Shown: positions 58,546 to 64,000 of the stretch, in pieces
How the letters are laid out: every line of letters begins with the position of its first letter
How positions within the stretch are numbered: the first letter of the stretch is position 1
Origin: Nocardioides sp. LHD-245
Lineage (GTDB): Bacteria; Actinomycetota; Actinomycetes; Propionibacteriales; Nocardioidaceae
DNA length: 64,000 nucleotides
NCBI RefSeq assembly: GCF_030929495.1
Contig: NZ_JAVFWN010000003.1
Location: forward strand, 62,001-126,000
Reading direction: 5' to 3'
Position numbers and translations under genes: made by a program
The notes under the pieces: generated by a model
Seen by the model: only the letters and a program-made list of their open reading frames with translations
The model's database searches: none
Told to the model about the DNA's origin: nothing

Positions 58546-61500
58546 ATGCAGATCGTAGCGATCGTCGTCTCCCTGGCCGTGTCGGTCGTCGCCGTCGCCC
58601 TGACCGCGCGTGCCGTGCGTTCGATGCTCGGCGTGATCAAGCGTGGCCAGCCGGCGCCCGGTCGCACCGGCAACCCGGTCGGCCGCACGGTGACCATGGT
58701 CAAGGAGACCTTCGGCCACACGCGCATGCTGCAGTGGACCTGGGTCGGGATCCTGCACTGGTTCGCCTTCGCCGCCTTCCTCTTCCTCTCCACGGCCGTC
58801 GCGGCGGCGTTCTTCCAGCTCTTCGACGCCGAGTGGACGATCCCGATCATCGGCAAGTGGTTCGTCTACGAGTGGGTCGCCGAGGTGCTCGGCCTCCTCG
58901 GCACGCTCGCGATCATCCCGCTGATCGTCTACCGCCTCACCCACAAGCCCACGCAGCTCGGCCGCAAGAGCCGGTTCTTCGGGTCGACCATGTGGCAGGC
59001 GTACTTCGTCGAGGCGATGGTCCTCCTCGAGAGCTCCGCGATCCTGTTCATCCGGGGTGCGGAGTACAACCTGGCCCAGGCCCACGGCGGGGAGCATGCG
59101 GAGCACGCCACCGGCCTGCACTTCCCGATCTCTCAGGCCTTCGGCAACCTCTACCCGACCGGCCACGACTCCATCGGCTCGCTCGAGAACATCATCTACG
59201 TCATCGCGATGATCAAGATCGTCTCCGCGATGGTCTGGCTCATCGTCATCTCCACGAACCTCACGATGGGTGTCGCCTGGCACCGCTTCACCGCCTGGTT
59301 CAACATCTGGCTCAAGCGCGAGGACAGCGGTCGTACCGCGCTCGGCGCGGTCAAGCCGCTCACCTCGGGCGGCAAGGCGATCACGCTCGACGACGTCGAC
59401 GATCTCGACGAGGACGCCATGCTCGGCGCCGGCTCCATCTGGGACTTCTCCTGGAAGGACATCCTCGACTTCACGACCTGCACCGAGTGCGGTCGCTGCC
59501 AGTCGCAGTGCCCCGCGTGGAACACCGAGAAGCCGCTCTCGCCGAAGCTGATGATGATGGCGATGCGCGAGGAGGCGTACGCCGTCGCCGGCGGCGCCGA
59601 GCAGCGGGCGCTGGTCGGGTCCGCCGGGCATGAGCAGAGCGAGGGCGTCGACGACTGGTTCTACATGCCCGAGGGCGGCGACTTCGTCGTCGACGAGGAC
59701 GCTCTGTGGGCCTGCACCAACTGCGGCGCCTGCGTCCAGCAGTGCCCCGTCGACATCGAGCACGTCGACCACTTCGTCGACATGCGCCGCTACCAGGTGC
59801 TCGTCGAGTCGAACTTCCCCTCCGAGCTCAACGGCCTGTTCAAGGGCCTGGAGAACAAGGGCAACCCGTGGAACATGTCACCCACGGCACGCCTCGACTG
59901 GGCCAAGGACCTGCCCTTCGACGTCAAGGTCGTGGGTGACTCGATCGAGTCCCTCGACGAGGTCGACTGGCTGTTCTGGGTCGGCTGCGCCGGCGCCTAC
60001 GAGGACCGGGCCAAGAAGACCACCCGCGCCGTGGCCGAGCTGCTCGACCTCGCGGGCGTCTCGTTCGGCGTACTCGGCAACGGCGAGACCTGCACGGGCG
60101 ACTCCGCCCGCCGCGCCGGCAACGAGTTCGTCTTCCAGGGCCTCGCGCAGCAGAACATCGAGACGCTCACCGATGCCAAGGCGAAGAAGGTCGTCTCGAC
60201 CTGCCCGCACTGCATGAACACCCTCAAGAACGAGTACCGCCAGCTCGGTCTCGAGCTCGAGGTCATCCACCACACCCAGCTGCTCAACCGGCTCGTGCGC
60301 GAGGGCAGGCTGACGCCGGTCGAGTCTGGGGCCGGGGCGCACAACCGGAAGATCACCTACCACGACCCGTGCTTCCTGGGACGTCACAACCAGGTCTACA
60401 CGCCCCCGCGCGACCTGCTCGAGATCCTGCCCGGCGCCGAGTTCGCCGAGATGGAGCGCAACAAGGAGAAGTCCTTCTGCTGCGGCGCCGGTGGTGCCCG
60501 GATGTGGATGGAGGAGACCATCGGCGAGCGGATCAACCTGAACCGCACCGCCGAGGCCGTCGGCACCGGTGCCGACCAGGTCGCCGTGGGCTGCCCCTTC
60601 TGTCGCGTGATGCTCTCCGACGGTCTCACCAAGATGCAGGCCGACGGCGAGGCCCGCGAGGAGGTCGAGGTCCTCGACGTCGCGCAGATGCTGCTCGCCT
60701 CGGTCAAGGGCGAGCAGGCCACCAAGCTGCTGCCCGGTCAGGGTGCGCCGCTCCAGCCCGCGGCCAAGGCCGCACCGGTGGAGACCAAGGCCGAGCCGGA
60801 GGCCGGCGACGTCACCATCACCGAGGACACCGTCGTGGCGACCGAGGACGTCGGCCCCGCTGCGAAGGCTGCGTCCTCGGGTGGCGGCTCGTCGATGTTC
60901 GACGACCCGGGCTCCATGTTCGACACGCCGGCCCCGGCGACGCCCGAGGCGAAGGCGGCTCCCGAGGCGAAGGCGGCACCCGAGGCGAAGGGCGCCGACA
61001 GCGGCTCGCTGTTCGACGACCCGGGCTCGCTCTTCGACACGCCTGCGCCCGCGGCGGCCGCCCCGGCGGCTCCCGCCGCCCCCGCGACCCCGGTCGAGGA
61101 GAAGCCGGCCACCCCCGAGGATGGCGGCTCGCTGTTCGACGAGGGCGGCTCGCTCTTCGACACCCCGGCACCCGTCGCCCCGGCCGCCCCGGCGGCCGCC
61201 CCCGCGGCACCGCAGGCGGAGGAGAAGCCGGCGGTCGCCGAGAAGCCCGCGGCGGATCTCGGCGCCGGTGGCTCGCTGTTCGACATCGCCGCCCCCGCCG
61301 AGGAGGCTCCGAAGGTGGAGGCTCCGAAGGCTGAGGCTCCGAAGGCTGAGGCTCCGAAGGCTGAGGCTCCGAAGGCTGAGGCTCCGAAGGCTGAGGCTCC
61401 GAAGGCTGAGGCTCCGAAGGCTGAGGCTCCGGCTGCTGCCCCGGCGCCGTCGGTCGATCTGAACGCCGGCGGGTCGCTGTTCGACATCGCGGCGCCGGCG

Positions 61501-61938
61501 GCTCCCGCCGCTGCGGCTGCTCCGGCCGCCCCGGCGGCATCGGCCGCCGAGCCGGAGCCGGCTCCGGCTACGCCGGCCCGAGCGGAATCGGCCCCCGCGG
61601 AATCGGCCGCTGCCCCGGCGACGGACGTCGACCTCAACGCGATGGGCTCGCTGTTCGACATCGCTGCTCCGGCGGCTCCCGCCGCCGCGGCTGCTCCGGC
61701 CGCCCCGGCGGAGCCCGCGCCGACTTCCGAGCCGACCCCGGAGCCCGAGCCGACCCCGGAGCCCGAGCCGACCCCGGAGCCCGAGCCGACCCCGGAACCC
61801 GAGCCGACCCCGGAACCCGAGCCGACCCCGGAGCCCGAGGCGGCTGCCCCGGCCGCGCCGGCGCCGTCCTCCGGCGAGACCCACCAGCCGAGGACCGACG
61901 CCGACATCAACGCCGCGGAGTCCCTCTTCGACCTCTGA
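58546..61938 (+). CDS. etfD: EtfD-like membrane Fe-S oxidoreductase with long SLFD-repeat tail
   Basis: 1130 aa from ATG at 58546 (a TTG at 58537 is closer to GAGGAG). An N-terminal NarI-like membrane domain with about six helices (4-260) is followed by two 4Fe-4S motifs CTECGRCQSQCP (about 312) and CTNCGACVQQCP (about 390), then two CCG domains (CPHCMNTL; CCGAGGARMWM near 645; CPFCRVML). This matches EtfD (M. tuberculosis Rv0338c), which takes electrons from EtfBA and passes them to the quinone pool for acyl-CoA oxidation. From about residue 735 it has an extra disordered tail: ten S(L/M)FD motifs and Lys/Ala/Pro/Glu repeats. Mycobacterial EtfD is much shorter. Confidence 0.9.
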   Translation: MQIVAIVVSLAVSVVAVALTARAVRSMLGVIKRGQPAPGRTGNPVGRTVTMVKETFGHTRMLQWTWVGILHWFAFAAFLFLSTAVAAAFFQLFDAEWTIPIIGKWFVYEWVAEVLGLLGTLAIIPLIVYRLTHKPTQLGRKSRFFGSTMWQAYFVEAMVLLESSAILFIRGAEYNLAQAHGGEHAEHATGLHFPISQAFGNLYPTGHDSIGSLENIIYVIAMIKIVSAMVWLIVISTNLTMGVAWHRFTAWFNIWLKREDSGRTALGAVKPLTSGGKAITLDDVDDLDEDAMLGAGSIWDFSWKDILDFTTCTECGRCQSQCPAWNTEKPLSPKLMMMAMREEAYAVAGGAEQRALVGSAGHEQSEGVDDWFYMPEGGDFVVDEDALWACTNCGACVQQCPVDIEHVDHFVDMRRYQVLVESNFPSELNGLFKGLENKGNPWNMSPTARLDWAKDLPFDVKVVGDSIESLDEVDWLFWVGCAGAYEDRAKKTTRAVAELLDLAGVSFGVLGNGETCTGDSARRAGNEFVFQGLAQQNIETLTDAKAKKVVSTCPHCMNTLKNEYRQLGLELEVIHHTQLLNRLVREGRLTPVESGAGAHNRKITYHDPCFLGRHNQVYTPPRDLLEILPGAEFAEMERNKEKSFCCGAGGARMWMEETIGERINLNRTAEAVGTGADQVAVGCPFCRVMLSDGLTKMQADGEAREEVEVLDVAQMLLASVKGEQATKLLPGQGAPLQPAAKAAPVETKAEPEAGDVTITEDTVVATEDVGPAAKAASSGGGSSMFDDPGSMFDTPAPATPEAKAAPEAKAAPEAKGADSGSLFDDPGSLFDTPAPAAAAPAAPAAPATPVEEKPATPEDGGSLFDEGGSLFDTPAPVAPAAPAAAPAAPQAEEKPAVAEKPAADLGAGGSLFDIAAPAEEAPKVEAPKAEAPKAEAPKAEAPKAEAPKAEAPKAEAPKAEAPAAAPAPSVDLNAGGSLFDIAAPAAPAAAAAPAAPAASAAEPEPAPATPARAESAPAESAAAPATDVDLNAMGSLFDIAAPAAPAAAAAPAAPAEPAPTSEPTPEPEPTPEPEPTPEPEPTPEPEPTPEPEPTPEPEAAAPAAPAPSSGETHQPRTDADINAAESLFDL

Positions 61939-61941
61939 GGT

Positions 61942-61996
61942 CGCGAAGTGTGGAGTGTGGTGCCGCGATCGTGCGCACCGCGCTCCACACTTCGCG
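61942..61996. terminator. bidirectional hairpin, family E
   Basis: CGCGAAGTGTGGAG (61942-61955) pairs perfectly with CTCCACACTTCGCG (61983-61996), and a second small stem (GGTGC/GCACC) lies inside. It starts 4 bp after the etfD stop and ends 10 bp before the convergent gene stop at 62006, so it can end both transcripts. Confidence 0.8.
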
Positions 61997-62005
61997 TCTC
62001 GGGGA

Positions 62006-62983
62006 TCACGCGCAGCGTGGACAGGGGTGCCCGGCGCCCGGCCAGCCGCGGACCTGCAGCAGGCGGGCCACCTTGACCGCGGTCGCGCAGCCGCGCTCGA
62101 ACACCTGGCCGTAGCCGAGGCGCACGGTGTGCTCCCGGTCGAGGGCGGCGTCGAGGTCGCGTTCGAGGTCCTTGTCCCGTCCGCCGGTGCCGTCGTGACC
62201 CAGTCGCCCGTCGAGCTCGACGATCTGCGTCCAGGTCCGTCGGCGATCGCGATAGACGATGTCGCGGAGCAGGGCTCGATGGTCACCGCCGAGCGCTGCG
62301 ACCTGACGCTCGCCGCGGGGGAGGCCGTGGGGCCGCTCGACCAGGGTGAGATAGCCATGCTCCAGGACCGAACAGGTGCCCTGCGCGACGTCGTCGAGGA
62401 TCCTGGCGAGCCACGCGCGCCGGTGGAGCCGCGGCAGCTGGTCCAGGCGCTCGCGCAGGCGGGCGGCGGTCGTACGCCGGGCGCCGCAGGCATCGGCGAG
62501 GGTGGCGATCGCATCGAGCTCGCGGGCGGTCCCGTCGGCTACCCGGAGCACCGCGTCGTCGTACCGGAGGCGCGGCGGGGACAGGTTCCACTGGGCCGCG
62601 GTGTCGAACTGGGCCGAGCGATGGACGACGACCCCGGACGGCGGCCGGATCCTTCGCTCGCGGGCCACGATGACCTCGATCGGCCGGTTCTCGGCACCGC
62701 TCCGCCCGGGTCCCTCGTGGGCCCGGATCGCGGACCGGCCCTCCAGCGCCGCCGGCCAGCACGCGAGTACGGCGGACCACGCCCGCTGCTGCCAGGTGAG
62801 GGCCCCGGTGTGATCGACGTAGACGCAGGGGTGGACCGTGGACCACGCCCGCCGGCGGAGCATCCTATCGACGTCGTGGCGGGTCAGGCCACCGGCGAGT
62901 GCCTGACGCCGGGCGACGACGCCGGCCTGGACCTCGAGCAGCGCGAGCAAGGATGCGGGCAGGCCCGGATCTGGCGGGGACAT
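62006..62983 (-). CDS. AbiEi/DUF559-like protein
   Basis: 325 aa from ATG at 62983 (MSPPDPGLPASLLALLEVQAG). The frame is open for 30 codons upstream without family sequence. An N-terminal winged-helix (about 10-65, GVVARRQALAGGLTRHDVDRMLRRRAWSTVHPCVYV) is typical of AbiEi-type antitoxin domains. A C-terminal nuclease-like domain (about 235-315) has TQIVELDGRLGHDGTGGRDKDLERD (acidic strand) and QVFERGCATAVKVARLL, reminiscent of DUF559/Vsr-like folds. Such proteins abound in actinobacterial genomes, mostly without a toxin partner, and none is adjacent here. Function unproven. Confidence 0.78.
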   Translation of the reverse strand: MSPPDPGLPASLLALLEVQAGVVARRQALAGGLTRHDVDRMLRRRAWSTVHPCVYVDHTGALTWQQRAWSAVLACWPAALEGRSAIRAHEGPGRSGAENRPIEVIVARERRIRPPSGVVVHRSAQFDTAAQWNLSPPRLRYDDAVLRVADGTARELDAIATLADACGARRTTAARLRERLDQLPRLHRRAWLARILDDVAQGTCSVLEHGYLTLVERPHGLPRGERQVAALGGDHRALLRDIVYRDRRRTWTQIVELDGRLGHDGTGGRDKDLERDLDAALDREHTVRLGYGQVFERGCATAVKVARLLQVRGWPGAGHPCPRCA

Positions 62984-63118
62984 GCCCGACGGATTCCCCG
63001 GTCCGGCCGCCGTCGCACCCGCGACTCCTGGGCTGTGGACAAGGCGCCCGGACCACGGCGGCGACGTACCCACTTTCGAGGGGTGTGATGGCGGTCACCG
63101 GGGCGTCACCATGGGGGC

Positions 63119-64000
63119 ATGACGGAGTCGTACGCCGCCGGCGAGACCACCACGCCCCTGCTGGACGAGACGATCGGTGCCAACCTGGAGCGCACGGTCG
63201 CGCGATGGCCGGACCGTGAGGCGCTGGTCGAGGTGGCGAGCGGACGCCGGTGGACCTGGCGTGAGTTCGACCGCGCGGTCGACGAGGCGGCCCGCGGCCT
63301 GATCGGCCTCGGCATCGCGAAGGGCGACCGGGTCGGGATGTGGGCGCCCAACTGCGCCGAGTGGACGATCGCCCAGTTCGCCGCAGCCAAGGCCGGCGCG
63401 ATCCTGGTCAACGTCAACCCGTCGTACCGCACCCACGAGTTCGCGTACGCCGTCAACCAGTCCGGCCTGCGCCTGCTGCTCGCCGCGACCAGCTTCAAGA
63501 CGAGCGACTACCGAGGCATGGTCGAGGAGGTGACGGCCAGGGGCGAGGTGCCCGGTCTCGAGCGGACGCTGTACGTCGACGGCGACGACTGGCAGCGCCT
63601 GGTCGATGCCGGTCGGGACCTCCCCGCGGGCGCTCTCACCGAACGCCAGCGCGAGCTGGCGCCCGACGACCCGATCAACATCCAGTACACGAGCGGCACC
63701 ACCGGCTTCCCGAAGGGCGCGACGCTCAGCCACCGCAACATCCTCAACAACGGCTACTTCGTCACCGAGCTGATCGGGTTCGACGAGCAGGACCGCCTGT
63801 GCATCCCGGTGCCCTTCTACCACTGCTTCGGCATGGTGATGGCCAACCTCGGCTGCGTCACCCACGGCGCCACCATGGTCATCCCCGCGCCCGGTTTCGA
63901 CCCGTCGCTGACCCTGCGGGCGGTCCAGGACGAGCGCTGCACCGCGGTGTACGGCGTCCCGACCATGTTCATCGCGATGCAGAACGCGCCGGACTTCGCC
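63119..64000 (+). CDS. AMP-forming acyl-CoA ligase, 3-prime truncated by window
   Basis: 294 codons seen from ATG at 63119; the gene runs past the window end. N-terminal ANL-superfamily sequence: TWREFDRAVDEAARGLIGLGIAKGDRVGMWAPNCAEWTIAQFAAAKAGAILVNVNPSYR, then the phosphate-binding motif YTSGTTGFPKGATLSHRN (about residue 186). PVPFYHCFGMVMANL fits the fatty-acyl-CoA ligase FadD35-like group. It would activate a fatty acid for beta-oxidation and could feed the EtfD-dependent route encoded upstream. Chain length is not determinable. Divergent from the AbiEi-like gene (135 bp). Confidence 0.9.
   Translation, partial: MTESYAAGETTTPLLDETIGANLERTVARWPDREALVEVASGRRWTWREFDRAVDEAARGLIGLGIAKGDRVGMWAPNCAEWTIAQFAAAKAGAILVNVNPSYRTHEFAYAVNQSGLRLLLAATSFKTSDYRGMVEEVTARGEVPGLERTLYVDGDDWQRLVDAGRDLPAGALTERQRELAPDDPINIQYTSGTTGFPKGATLSHRNILNNGYFVTELIGFDEQDRLCIPVPFYHCFGMVMANLGCVTHGATMVIPAPGFDPSLTLRAVQDERCTAVYGVPTMFIAMQNAPDFA

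Noticed and set aside
61300..61840. Tandem short repeats that could be mistaken for a repeat locus or CRISPR-like array
   Set aside because: They are in-frame codons for Lys-Ala-Glu-Pro and Pro-Glu-Pro-Thr repeats in the etfD tail, with no spacer structure.
62006..62983. AbiE-type abortive infection system
   Set aside because: An AbiEi-like winged helix is visible but there is no AbiEii nucleotidyltransferase gene adjacent.

Overview
The window is very GC-rich DNA (low-GC islets aside) with frequent GTG starts, tight ATGA/GTGA overlaps and many actinobacterial protein families: WXG100-like protein, IdeR-boxed HtaA protein, LytR_C protein, DUF1707 protein, ECF42 sigma/DGPF pair, NDMA-dependent alcohol dehydrogenase, fused isobutyryl-CoA mutase and EtfD. 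It looks like a chromosomal segment of a Nocardioides-like actinomycete. The genus is inference. I see no rRNA, tRNA, CRISPR array, transposase or prophage.

Layout. 0.06-2.9 kb: minus-strand operon of a WXG100-like protein, an EspG-like protein and a degenerate alpha/beta-hydrolase-like protein. 3-4.1 kb: aminotransferase. 4.3-7.7 kb: secreted two-domain HtaA protein with an iron box at its promoter. 7.8-9.3 kb: FAD steroid-dehydrogenase-like protein with a perfect KstR-type operator, divergent from a K+/Na+:H+ antiporter. 11-17.4 kb: housekeeping and small genes (LytR_C protein, HerA-like ATPase, corrinoid-binding-like protein, DUF480-methyltransferase fusion, thioesterase). 17.5-21.9 kb: MFS, Lgt-like, Tes/MJ0619-like radical SAM and two small membrane proteins in a tight operon. 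This is the best candidate here for an uncharacterised system, probably acting on lipids. 21.9-25.2 kb: two-component aromatic monooxygenase with a divergent AraC regulator. 25.2-27 kb: ECF42 sigma factor with DGPF protein.

27.2-40.1 kb looks like one short-chain alcohol/acyl-CoA block: IcmF with a divergent MarR regulator, an AcoR-type activator, then NDMA-alcohol dehydrogenase, MoxR ATPase, VWA protein, aldehyde dehydrogenase, acyl-CoA ligase and a convergent 3-hydroxybutyryl-CoA dehydrogenase. A 17-bp palindrome (TGTCCAG-N3-CTGAACA) sits in front of both the alcohol dehydrogenase and the aldehyde dehydrogenase, and a GGACGTCC-centred palindrome sits in front of both icmF and the 3-hydroxyacyl-CoA dehydrogenase. 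Together they suggest two regulators acting on alcohol to acyl-CoA flow.

40-44.3 kb: LMW tyrosine phosphatase, holin-like membrane protein, GntR regulator and three membrane or secreted proteins. 44.3-46 kb and 53.6-55.5 kb are islets of visibly lower GC with unusual secreted proteins, including a B-lectin/amidase fusion. 46.4-49.9 kb: branched-chain keto-acid dehydrogenase E1 alpha, E1 beta and E2. 50-53.5 kb: DUF1707 protein, a Ser/Thr kinase lacking most of its activation segment, and an M1 peptidase lipoprotein. 55.7-64 kb: secreted metal-dependent hydrolase, EtfD with a very long SLFD-motif tail, an AbiEi-like protein and a truncated acyl-CoA ligase.

A second theme is the intergenic DNA. 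Many junctions hold long palindromes, several of them nested (outer arms plus an independent inner hairpin). Some fall into families whose arms recur within the window (11.8/27.05 kb, 4.16/39.14 kb, 7.74/10.88 kb). Some lie at convergent gene ends and could be bidirectional terminators. Others lie in divergent promoter regions and cannot be.
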